From contig JAJQCI010000293.1 in assembly GCA_021202835.1 (NCBI GenBank), positions 1 through 6,302 of the forward strand: 6,302 bases of DNA, in the 5' to 3' direction. The notes under the pieces are model-generated. The model was not told the origin of the DNA and did no database searches. It was given only the letters and a program-made list of their open reading frames with translations. The stretch is from Clostridiales bacterium. GTDB lineage: Bacteria > Bacillota > Clostridia > Lachnospirales > CAG-274. The position numbers were made by a program, and so were the translations under genes. The first letter of the stretch is position 1, and each line of letters starts with the position of its first letter. Positions 1 through 5,603 of this stretch are shown piece after piece.

Positions 1-230
1 TTGAATATCTTCGTCACTACGGCCACAGAATAATAATAGCCGCCACAAAGTGCGACAAAATAAGCAGAAACAAGCTGCCTTCTTATTTAAAACAGCTAAA
101 GGCCTCTTTGGGTATTAAGCCGGGAGAGACGGTTATACCCTTTTCCTCCGTTACAAAACAGGGGAGAGAGGAGCTTTGGGATATTATTCTGGAGGAATGT
201 GGCTTGGAGGATAACGAAGCGGATAAATGA
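1..230 (+). CDS. engB: Ribosome biogenesis GTP-binding protein EngB (YsxC/YihA), C-terminal part
   Basis: The reading frame is open from the left edge (first complete codon at 3) to a TGA at 228-230 and gives the last 75 residues of a protein that begins outside the window. The fragment carries the guanine-specificity G4 motif as AATKCDKIS (T15, K16, D18 of the fragment), then the G5-like FSSVTKQG at about residues 47-54, followed by the REELWDII helix typical of the EngB C-terminus. EngB is a cytoplasmic TrmE-Era-EngA-EngB-Septin family GTPase needed for late assembly of the 50S subunit; that role is family knowledge. The G1-G3 motifs are not visible because the gene is cut. nrdR follows 33 bases later with no terminator between, so the two are probably co-transcribed. 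In many Firmicutes engB follows lon, but the upstream side cannot be seen here. Confidence 0.9.
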   Translation, partial: EYLRHYGHRIIIAATKCDKISRNKLPSYLKQLKASLGIKPGETVIPFSSVTKQGREELWDIILEECGLEDNEADK

Positions 231-246
231 TGTTTGACAAATAATG

Positions 247-257
247 AAGGAGAGGTG
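247..257 (+). promoter_or_regulatory. Ribosome binding site of nrdR
   Basis: AAGGAGAGGTG is a strong Shine-Dalgarno match lying 6 bases before the ATG at 264. It fixes the nrdR start. Confidence 0.8.
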
Positions 258-263
258 TTTTAA

Positions 264-734
264 ATGAAATGTCCGTTTTGCGGAAGTACGGAATCAAAGG
301 TTTTGGATACCAGAACGATGGACGAAGCCACGGCCATAAGACGGCGGCGCCAGTGTGAAAGCTGCGGCGAGAAGTTTACGACCTATGAAAGAGTGGATAT
401 TATCCCCATTGTGGTAATCAAAAACGACAACACAAGGGAAACCTTCGACAGAAACAAAATTTTAAGCGGAATTCAGCGCTCATGCAACAAGCGCCCCGTT
501 TCTATGGAACAGATGGAAAACATAGTGAGGGAAATAGAAACATCTATTTATAACACCTTAGGCAAGGAGGTCTACAGCAGAGACATAGGCAAGCTTGTTA
601 TGGATAAGCTTAAGGATGTAGACGAGGTGGCCTATGTTCGCTTTGCCTCCGTATATAAACAGTTTAAAGACATCGACTCTTTTATGGCGGAGCTTGCAGG
701 GCTTTTAAAAACAAAAGAAAGCGACAAGTTTTAA
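264..734 (+). CDS. nrdR: Transcriptional repressor NrdR
   Basis: This 156-residue protein matches the full usual length of NrdR, the (d)ATP-sensing repressor of ribonucleotide reductase operons. The N-terminus is a zinc ribbon with paired cysteines C3/C6 (CPFC) and C31/C34 (CESC), separated by the basic RRRRQ stretch (26-30) characteristic of the family. Residues about 49-139 form the ATP-cone, with VVIKNDN, the FDRNKI segment at 61-66, and the conserved EVAYVRFASVYKQFKD near 121-136. In the family, nucleotide binding to the cone changes oligomerisation and allows binding to paired NrdR boxes upstream of nrd genes. No nrd gene lies in the window, so its targets are elsewhere. The ATG at 264 is supported by the Shine-Dalgarno at 247-257 and by the conserved MKCPFC opening. 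It probably shares a transcript with engB. Confidence 0.97.
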   Translation: MKCPFCGSTESKVLDTRTMDEATAIRRRRQCESCGEKFTTYERVDIIPIVVIKNDNTRETFDRNKILSGIQRSCNKRPVSMEQMENIVREIETSIYNTLGKEVYSRDIGKLVMDKLKDVDEVAYVRFASVYKQFKDIDSFMAELAGLLKTKESDKF

Positions 735-753
735 GGCAGCCGAGGCTTGAAAA

Positions 754-779
754 CAGTGTTTTATTAAAATAAAACACTG
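754..779 (+). promoter_or_regulatory. Perfect inverted repeat, candidate operator of the hydrogenase promoter
   Basis: CAGTGTTTTA (754-763) and TAAAACACTG (770-779) are exact reverse complements separated by TTAAAA. The repeat ends one base before the -35 hexamer at 781. No T-run follows on the plus strand, so it is a poor terminator for nrdR. The position suggests a binding site for a dimeric regulator. It does not match the classic Rex, Fur/PerR, FNR or NrdR box in spacing or sequence as far as I can judge by eye, so the regulator is unknown. Confidence 0.55.
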
Positions 780-780
780 A

Positions 781-809
781 TTGACAAAAAGCCTTTAATA
801 TAGTAATAT
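781..809 (+). promoter_or_regulatory. Sigma-A promoter of the hydrogenase gene
   Basis: A perfect -35 TTGACA (781-786) and a -10 TAATAT (804-809) are separated by 17 bases, the optimal spacing. Transcription would begin near 816, giving a leader of roughly 48 bases. The leader contains two tandem copies of TTAAAGAAAA (814-823 and 824-833). Confidence 0.8.
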
Positions 810-849
810 GAAGTTAAAGAAAATTAAAGAAAAAGGGAACAATTAAGAG

Positions 850-858
850 AGGAAGTGA
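850..858 (+). promoter_or_regulatory. Ribosome binding site that decides the hydrogenase start
   Basis: AGGAAGTGA matches the ideal AGGAGGTGA with one mismatch. It covers the possible GTG start codon at 855-857, so that GTG is more likely part of the Shine-Dalgarno. The next in-frame start, TTG at 864, then lies 5 bases downstream, which is good spacing. Confidence 0.65.
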
Positions 859-863
859 ATATT

Positions 864-2366
864 TTGAAAGATATAGGAATTTTGAATGATGTAACAGACA
901 TCGGCGAAATCAAAAGGGCTGTTCTTATAAAGGTAGCCAAATATTCCTATGAGGGAACCATTTTAAGTCACTATGAGTCAATACCCTTTGAACTTACAAA
1001 CAGGCTTAATCCCGTATTCAGATGCTGTGTTTATAAGGAGAGGGCTATTTTTGCCGACAGAGTTCGTCTGGGTATGGGCAGACTTCCCATAGACGAAAGA
1101 TATGTAAACAACGACCCTGCCCAGATTGTTTATGTTATACCCCCGGCCTGTGAGGGCTGTCCCATTGAAAGATTTACGGTTACAAACAACTGTCACAGCT
1201 GTCTTGCCCAAAAATGTGTTAAAGCCTGCCGTTTCGGAGCAATCACAAAAACTCCCCACGGCGCCTACATAGACAGCTCAAAATGTAAGGAGTGCGGTGC
1301 TTGTATGAAGGCCTGCCCCTACAACGCTATTGTTGACACAGAAAGACCCTGCAAGAAGAGTTGCCCCGTTTCGGCTATTGAAATTGCCGAGACAAACAAT
1401 CTTGCGGTTATTAATGAAGAAAAATGTATAAACTGCGGCCGCTGTGTTGTTGCCTGCCCATTCGGAGCTATTGCAGACGTTTCCCAGCTTTCAACGGTTA
1501 TTGCTGAAATTACCGACCCCAATGTTGAAATTATAGCTATGGTGGCGCCTTCCGTAGAAGGCCAGTACGGCCCTTATTCAATAAAGAGCCTTAAAGCCGG
1601 CATAAAGGATTTGGGCTTTGACGACTGTTATGAGGTTTCATTAGGCGGCGATATAACAGCCTACAGAGAGGCCGAAGAGGTTTTGGAAAGAGTAGCTGAG
1701 GGCAAAAAGACAACAACCTCCTGCTGTCCTGCTTTTTTCAACCTTATAGAAAGACATTACCCCACTCTTAAGGAAAATGTTTCAACAACAGTTTCTCCTA
1801 TGGTTGGTACGGCCAGATATATAAAGGAAAGACACCCCAATGCAAAAATCGTTTTCGTAGGCCCCTGCATCGCCAAGAAAAACGAGGTTAAGAGCCGTTA
1901 TCCCAAGGAAATCGACTACTGCCTTACCTTTGAAGAAATGGGCGCTATGATTTACACAAAGGAAATCGATTTTTCAAAATACGAGCCTGAAGAAGAGGTT
2001 GCGTCCTATTACGGAAAGGCCTTCGCCAAGAGCGGCGGCGTAGCTGCGGCAGTTGTTCAGGTTTGCAAGGAAAAGAATATGAAGCCTCCTGTTGCCGTGC
2101 TTTGCAACGGTGTTGACGAGTGTAAGAAGAATCTTATGCAGATGAAGGTAAACCGCTTCCAGGGTGATATTTTGGAAGGTATGGTCTGCGACGGCGGCTG
2201 TATAAACGGCCCCGGCAAGGCCCGCCCCCTTATGGAGCTGAGGCGTGACTATGACAAGCTTCTCAAGGCAACAACAAACACAGAGGTTATAAAAACCTGT
2301 GATGAAACAGGTATATCAAATGTAAATATGCACCGTCCCGGTACACACCCCCATACAGAAGCATAA
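864..2366 (+). CDS. Monomeric [FeFe] hydrogenase, Group B type
   Basis: This predicted 500-residue cytoplasmic enzyme interconverts protons and H2, presumably with ferredoxin as partner. Three H-cluster motifs are present: TSCCPAF (285-291), GPCIAKKNE (333-341) and an E-x3-C-x3-C segment (E438, C442, C446). Ala-Phe in the first motif and Gly-Pro-Cys in the second differ from the TSCCPGW and MPC of Group A enzymes and fit Group B, to which C. pasteurianum CpIII belongs. The N-terminal half is rich in ferredoxin-type cysteines: C96/C99, C110/C113/C118/C122, C141/C144/C147/C151, C163/C167 and C188/C191/C194/C198, enough for three or four [4Fe-4S] clusters. There is no signal peptide, no HydA-type [2Fe-2S] N-terminal domain and no maturase gene nearby. 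The start is chosen as TTG 864 because of the ribosome binding site; GTG 855 would add three residues. The gene has its own promoter and terminator, so it is probably monocistronic. The physiological direction of the reaction cannot be read from the sequence. Confidence 0.93.
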   Translation: MKDIGILNDVTDIGEIKRAVLIKVAKYSYEGTILSHYESIPFELTNRLNPVFRCCVYKERAIFADRVRLGMGRLPIDERYVNNDPAQIVYVIPPACEGCPIERFTVTNNCHSCLAQKCVKACRFGAITKTPHGAYIDSSKCKECGACMKACPYNAIVDTERPCKKSCPVSAIEIAETNNLAVINEEKCINCGRCVVACPFGAIADVSQLSTVIAEITDPNVEIIAMVAPSVEGQYGPYSIKSLKAGIKDLGFDDCYEVSLGGDITAYREAEEVLERVAEGKKTTTSCCPAFFNLIERHYPTLKENVSTTVSPMVGTARYIKERHPNAKIVFVGPCIAKKNEVKSRYPKEIDYCLTFEEMGAMIYTKEIDFSKYEPEEEVASYYGKAFAKSGGVAAAVVQVCKEKNMKPPVAVLCNGVDECKKNLMQMKVNRFQGDILEGMVCDGGCINGPGKARPLMELRRDYDKLLKATTNTEVIKTCDETGISNVNMHRPGTHPHTEA

Positions 2367-2378
2367 AGCATAAAAAGA

Positions 2379-2411
2379 ACCGCAGCCCGTAAAAAGACTG
2401 CGGTATTTTTT
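2379..2411. terminator. Bidirectional intrinsic terminator between the hydrogenase gene and rpmB
   Basis: ACCGCAG (2379-2385) pairs perfectly with CTGCGGT (2398-2404) around a 12-base loop. On the plus strand a T-run (2406-2411) follows, 12 bases after the hydrogenase stop begins the stem. On the minus strand the same hairpin is followed by TCTTTTT (plus positions 2378 down to 2372), so it can also end the rpmB transcript coming from the right. Confidence 0.85.
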
Positions 2412-2423
2412 ATAAATATTTTA

Positions 2424-2624
2424 TTAAAGAGCACGGGTAACTTTATTTGAACGAAGGCATCTCATGCAGATGTGGATCGACTTGATTGTGCCGTTATCGT
2501 TAATTTTAACCTTCTTTACGTTGGGCTTCCAGCTTCTTTTTGCTCTTCTTGAAACCTGGCTACGGCTGATGCTTATTCTTCTGCCGTTGCTTATTTTCTT
2601 ATCACAGATATCACATTTTGCCAT
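2424..2624 (-). CDS. rpmB: Large-subunit ribosomal protein bL28
   Basis: The 66-residue basic protein MAKCDICDKKISNG... is a typical L28 of the 50S subunit. It keeps a zinc-ribbon pattern with C4/C7 and C53/C56 (CMRC), marking the cysteine-containing (C+) form, and the conserved SWKPNVKKVK block (31-40) and RCLRSNKV end (55-62). The frame stays open a further 39 codons upstream, but the ATG at 2624 is the right start: it opens with the conserved MAKC, has an ideal AGGAGGTG ribosome binding site (2630-2637) 5 bases away, and a promoter lies inside the apparent extension. The gene stands alone and converges with the hydrogenase gene, sharing its terminator. Confidence 0.97.
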   Translation of the reverse strand: MAKCDICDKKISNGRRISISRSQVSRRAKRSWKPNVKKVKINDNGTIKSIHICMRCLRSNKVTRAL

Positions 2625-2629
2625 ATTAA

Positions 2630-2637
2630 CACCTCCT
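2630..2637 (-). promoter_or_regulatory. Ribosome binding site of rpmB
   Basis: On the minus strand AGGAGGTG, a perfect anti-16S match, lies 5 bases before the ATG at 2624. It excludes the longer open frame. Confidence 0.85.
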
Positions 2638-2663
2638 AACCGTCTGACAAAATCACTTTTACC

Positions 2664-2692
2664 ATTATAACAGACAATTTCTTTAAATGCAA
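2664..2692 (-). promoter_or_regulatory. Extended -10 promoter of rpmB
   Basis: On the minus strand the -35 TTGCAT (plus 2687-2692) and the perfect -10 TATAAT (plus 2664-2669) are 17 bases apart, and a TG precedes the -10 (TGTTATAAT). Transcription would begin near 2657, giving a leader of about 30 bases. The inverted repeat AAATGC/GCATTT (2685-2698) overlaps the -35. Confidence 0.8.
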
Positions 2693-2715
2693 GCATTTTT
2701 TTCATTAATTTTAAA

Positions 2716-2739
2716 AGTTTTATTAACAGTTTTATTAAC
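2716..2739. repeat. Two tandem 12-bp repeats upstream of rpmB
   Basis: AGTTTTATTAAC occurs twice in perfect tandem (2716-2727 and 2728-2739), between the cysteine desulfurase stop and the rpmB promoter. I see no strong terminator hairpin in this gap, only a weak GTCT/AGAC pairing near 2744-2757. The repeat may be a regulator site, an upstream A/T element for the rpmB promoter, or simple slippage. Confidence 0.6.
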
Positions 2740-2762
2740 ACCTGTCTGTCCCAAAGACCTAA

Positions 2763-3893
2763 TCAGCGGCGTTTGAATTTTCTCAGCAGAGGGACAAGCT
2801 CCGAAAGGGCCTTTACTGCTTCGGCGGCTTCTTCCACTGTGTTTTCGGAAGAAAAGCTGAATCTTACGGCGGCGCCGCCCCGGGGAACTCCCCATATTTT
2901 AGCGACGGTGTTTTCGTTTTTCTTTGCTTTTGAAGAACAGGCGGAGCCTGTGGAAACATAAATTCCCTTATCCTCCAAAGCATGGAGAAGAACCTCGCCC
3001 CTTATGCCCTTAAAGCTTAAATTAAGTATGTAGGGGGAAGTGTTTTCGCCGTTTACGGCTATATCGGGCAGAATTTCCGTTATTTTAAGAAGTTCGGCTT
3101 TAACGGCCTTAGCTCTTTCGGCATTTTCGGGAATTTTGTCATATAAATCTGCCGCTGCGGCGGCAAAGGCGGCTATACCGGGGGTGTTTTCAGTGCCGGG
3201 GCGCAGGGCGTTCTGTTGCTCTCCGCCTAAAATTCTGGGGGCAAATCTCATTCCCTTTTTGAAAACAAGGGCGCCGCAGCCTTTGGGACCGAAAATTTTA
3301 TGTGAGCTTACCGTTATAAAATCCGCATTTTTTCCGTTTATTTCGTGTTTGCAGAAAGCCTGAACACAGTCAGCGTGATAAAGAGTATCGGGGTTTTTGC
3401 TTTTTATTGTTTCATAAATCTTTCTGATATCGTTTACCGTGCCTATTTCGTTGTTTACAGCCATAAGGCTCACAAGAACAGTGTCTTCTCTTACGGCTTT
3501 TCTTAATTCTTCAAGGCTTATATGGCCTCCGTCGTCAAGGCTTAAATATGTTACCTCCGCACCCTGTCTTTCAAGCTCTTTATAGGCAGCCGTTACCGAA
3601 GGGTGTTCGATTTTTGTTGTAATAAAATGCCTGCCTTTTCTCTTATAGGCTTCAGCCGCCCCTAAGATAACGGTGTTGTTGGCTTCTGTTCCTCCGGAGG
3701 TAAAAATAAGACTGCCGTCAGAGTTTAAGGCTTTTAAAACAGTGTTTTTTGCCTCTGTTAAAACCTTTTCACAGTCAAAGCCGAAGCTGTGAAGGCTTGA
3801 AGGGTTTGAATAAAGCTCTCTCATCATTTTAAGAGCGGCCTTTGCCGCATTCTCAGAGGTTCTTGTTGTTGAGGCATTGTCAAAATATATCAA
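2763..3893 (-). CDS. Cysteine desulfurase, NifS/IscS type (group I)
   Basis: This 376-residue PLP enzyme converts cysteine to alanine and holds the sulfur as a persulfide for Fe-S cluster assembly or tRNA thiolation. The sequence begins with the conserved YFDNAST (3-9). It shows TSGGTEANN (65-73) for phosphate binding, IEHPSV with H97 stacking on PLP, HADCVQAF with D175 and Q178, the PLP lysine K199 in SSHKIFGPKG, the RPGTEN motif (231-236), and the catalytic cysteine C319 in STGSACSS. The SGSAC-type loop marks group I enzymes and differs from the RxGHHCA of SufS. The start is TTG at 3891-3893, which forms a TTGA overlap with the rsmE stop; a GGTGA ribosome binding site (3900-3904) lies 6 bases upstream inside rsmE. 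No IscU, IscA or ThiI gene is adjacent in the window, so the sulfur acceptor cannot be told from context. Confidence 0.93.
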   Translation of the reverse strand: MIYFDNASTTRTSENAAKAALKMMRELYSNPSSLHSFGFDCEKVLTEAKNTVLKALNSDGSLIFTSGGTEANNTVILGAAEAYKRKGRHFITTKIEHPSVTAAYKELERQGAEVTYLSLDDGGHISLEELRKAVREDTVLVSLMAVNNEIGTVNDIRKIYETIKSKNPDTLYHADCVQAFCKHEINGKNADFITVSSHKIFGPKGCGALVFKKGMRFAPRILGGEQQNALRPGTENTPGIAAFAAAAADLYDKIPENAERAKAVKAELLKITEILPDIAVNGENTSPYILNLSFKGIRGEVLLHALEDKGIYVSTGSACSSKAKKNENTVAKIWGVPRGGAAVRFSFSSENTVEEAAEAVKALSELVPLLRKFKRR

Positions 3894-4627
3894 CTTAAGT
3901 CACCGCTTTCATACAATATTATTACGGAAGCAACAAGCCCTGCTGTTTCCGTTCTTAAAATTCTTTTTCCCATTGTTACTGAGGAAAGCTCCTTTGACAG
4001 TGCATAATTTATTTCGCTTTCGTCAAAGCCACCCTCCGAGCCTATGAACACAGCAAGGCTTTTTCCCGAAAAGCTCTTTGCAAAGCTCTTTATGGAATTT
4101 TCCCTTTCCCTTTCATAGGGAATGAGGGCGCCGTCAAAGCCTGAAACGGCAAGGTCAACGGCTTCTTTAAAGGGTATAGTGGACCTAACCTTGGGTATAA
4201 TTCCCCTTCCGCACTGCTTGGCGGCTGAAAGGGCTATTTTATTCCGTCTTATAAGCTTTTTATCCTCATTATCCTTTACTTTAACCATGGAATTTTTAGT
4301 GTCTATGGGGATTATTTCCGTTACTCCTATTTCCACGCATTTCTGTATAACAGTGTCCATTTTGTCGCCCTTGGGCAGTGCCTGAAAAAGGGTTATTTTG
4401 ACACCGGGCTCGTTTTCGTTTTTCTTTCTTTCGATTATATCACACATAACAGAGGCTTTCTTTACGGCTGTTGTTCTGCATATATAGTCGTTTTCCTCTC
4501 CGTCGCCTACGGTGATTTCCTCTCCCGGGCGGATTCTCAAAACCTCGGCTATGTGAAGGGCTTCTTCTCCCTTTATTTCAAGGGCGCTTTCGCCTATAAG
4601 CTTTTTGTCTGTAAAAAATTTCGGCAT
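3890..4627 (-). CDS. rsmE: 16S rRNA (uracil-1498-N3)-methyltransferase RsmE
   Basis: This 245-residue SPOUT-fold enzyme methylates N3 of U1498 in helix 44 of 16S rRNA, using SAM. The N-terminal PUA-like part (about 1-70) starts with MPKFFTDKK and contains HIAEVLRIRPGEEI (25-38). The knotted SAM-binding part shows LPKGDKMDTVIQKCVEIGV (84-102), AAKQCGRGIIP (135-145), GSEGGF (196-201) and GKRILRTETA (220-229), which builds the deep trefoil knot. The frame is open 13 codons further upstream, but the ATG at 4625-4627 gives the usual family start and has a GGTGAT ribosome binding site that contains the prmA stop codon. The gap from prmA is 4 bases, and the next gene overlaps by 4. The prmA-rsmE pair is a common Firmicute arrangement. 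Confidence 0.95.
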   Translation of the reverse strand: MPKFFTDKKLIGESALEIKGEEALHIAEVLRIRPGEEITVGDGEENDYICRTTAVKKASVMCDIIERKKNENEPGVKITLFQALPKGDKMDTVIQKCVEIGVTEIIPIDTKNSMVKVKDNEDKKLIRRNKIALSAAKQCGRGIIPKVRSTIPFKEAVDLAVSGFDGALIPYERERENSIKSFAKSFSGKSLAVFIGSEGGFDESEINYALSKELSSVTMGKRILRTETAGLVASVIILYESGDLS

Positions 4628-4630
4628 AAA

Positions 4631-4640
4631 ATCACCCTTT
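4631..4640 (-). promoter_or_regulatory. Ribosome binding site of rsmE spanning the prmA stop
   Basis: On the minus strand AAAGGGTGAT contains the prmA TGA stop (plus 4632-4634) and lies 3 bases before the rsmE ATG at 4627. It selects this start over the longer frame and suggests translational coupling. Confidence 0.7.
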
Positions 4641-5603
4641 TTCCGCCGTGACGGCACACCATTCATCTTTTAAATATGTTCCCGTAATTTTAAAGCCGCT
4701 TTCTTCAAGGGCTGATATAACCTCGTTAAGCCTGTCCTTTATTATGCCCGAGGAAATAAAGCTTCCTCCCGGCTTAACGGCCTTATATGCCGTCGGAGCA
4801 AGGTCTATTATAACGTCCGCCACAATATTAGCCACAACAACATCCCAGCGGTTTTCGCCTATCTCCTCTATAAGATTGTCATCGGTGAGAACATTTCCCG
4901 AGGTTACATAATATCTGTCCTTCCCTATTCCGTTAAGCTCTGCGTTTTCATAAGCTACGTCGACGGCGTTTTCGTCTATATCCACGGCGAAGGCGCTTTT
5001 TCCGCCCAAAAGCAGAGACACAATGGAGAGAATACCGCTGCCGCAGCCGAGATCCAAAATTTTGCTCTCCGGTGTTACATATTTTTCAAGCTGTTCCATA
5101 CACAGTCTTGTGGTTTGGTGAAGCCCTGTTCCGAAGACATTTCCCGGGTTTATTATGAGAGTGATTCGCCCTTCGGGCTTCCCATCCTCCCAGACAGGCT
5201 TTACATACAGCCTTTCGCCTACATTAAAGGGCTTGTAAAATTCCTTCCACTTGTTAAGCCATATTCCGTCGTCAAGGTTGTTTTCTCTCTCGATTTCAAG
5301 ACTGCCCATGTCAAGGCCGAAATCCTGCCCTTTAAGACGGTTTATATTTTCTTTTACGGATAAAAGAAGCTCTTCACCGTAGGGGTTTGCACTTAAATAA
5401 AATATAACCTTTACGTCTCCGCCTTTATTTTCGGTAAGCTTTTCCTCAAAATAGTCCCATGTTTCAGATGGGGTTTCGAAATATTCCTCTCTTTCAAAGG
5501 GGTTGTCTATTTCAACTCCCGAAATTCCGGCTTCCATAAGGGCGCCGCATACCGCCTCTACCCCTTCGGGCGTTGTTTTTATTACGGTTTTATTCCACTC
5601 CAT
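4632..5603 (-). CDS. prmA: Ribosomal protein L11 methyltransferase PrmA
   Basis: This 323-residue cytoplasmic enzyme trimethylates ribosomal protein L11, using SAM; that role is family knowledge. An N-terminal substrate-recognition domain (about 1-110) opens with MEWNKTVIKTTPEGVEAV. The linker holds WLNKWKEFYKPF (115-126), then the PrmA signature NPGNVFGTGLHQTT (152-165). The class I methyltransferase core has motif I DLGCGSG (184-190), the acidic VDID (207-210) that would bind the SAM ribose, and motif IV VVANI (256-260). The signature is usually DPGxAFGTGTH; here Asn replaces Asp and Leu replaces the Thr before His, a modest variation. The ATG at 5603 lies 14 bases inside the end of the Nudix gene, and a purine-rich AAAGG (5613-5617) about 9 bases upstream serves as ribosome binding site. 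It is followed by rsmE. Confidence 0.95.
   Translation of the reverse strand: MEWNKTVIKTTPEGVEAVCGALMEAGISGVEIDNPFEREEYFETPSETWDYFEEKLTENKGGDVKVIFYLSANPYGEELLLSVKENINRLKGQDFGLDMGSLEIERENNLDDGIWLNKWKEFYKPFNVGERLYVKPVWEDGKPEGRITLIINPGNVFGTGLHQTTRLCMEQLEKYVTPESKILDLGCGSGILSIVSLLLGGKSAFAVDIDENAVDVAYENAELNGIGKDRYYVTSGNVLTDDNLIEEIGENRWDVVVANIVADVIIDLAPTAYKAVKPGGSFISSGIIKDRLNEVISALEESGFKITGTYLKDEWCAVTAEKG

Noticed and set aside
234..239. TTGACA between engB and nrdR as a -35 element
   Set aside because: At 16-18 bases downstream there is only GTTTTAA within the ribosome binding region and no acceptable -10; chance match.
754..779. Palindrome as an intrinsic terminator of nrdR
   Set aside because: The stem is A/T-rich and is followed by ATTGACAAAAA on the plus strand, without a T-run.
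2625..2741. N-terminal extension of rpmB by 39 codons
   Set aside because: The extension contains the rpmB promoter and ribosome binding site and does not resemble L28, whose family start is MAKC at 2624.
3040..3363. Open frame of 107 codons on the plus strand opposite the cysteine desulfurase
   Set aside because: It is the shadow of a well-conserved gene, has low-complexity Ala/Ser-rich composition, no ribosome binding site and no recognisable motif. Other antisense frames in the window were dropped for the same reasons.
4628..4666. Longer RsmE start 13 codons upstream
   Set aside because: It would overlap prmA by 35 bases and lacks a good ribosome binding site; the family starts at MPxFF, at 4627.
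2869..5550. Recurring GGCGCCG motifs (about 2871, 3268, 4124, 5540) as a dispersed repeat
   Set aside because: They all fall within coding sequence where Gly/Ala codons occur, and the flanks differ; this is codon preference rather than a repeat family.
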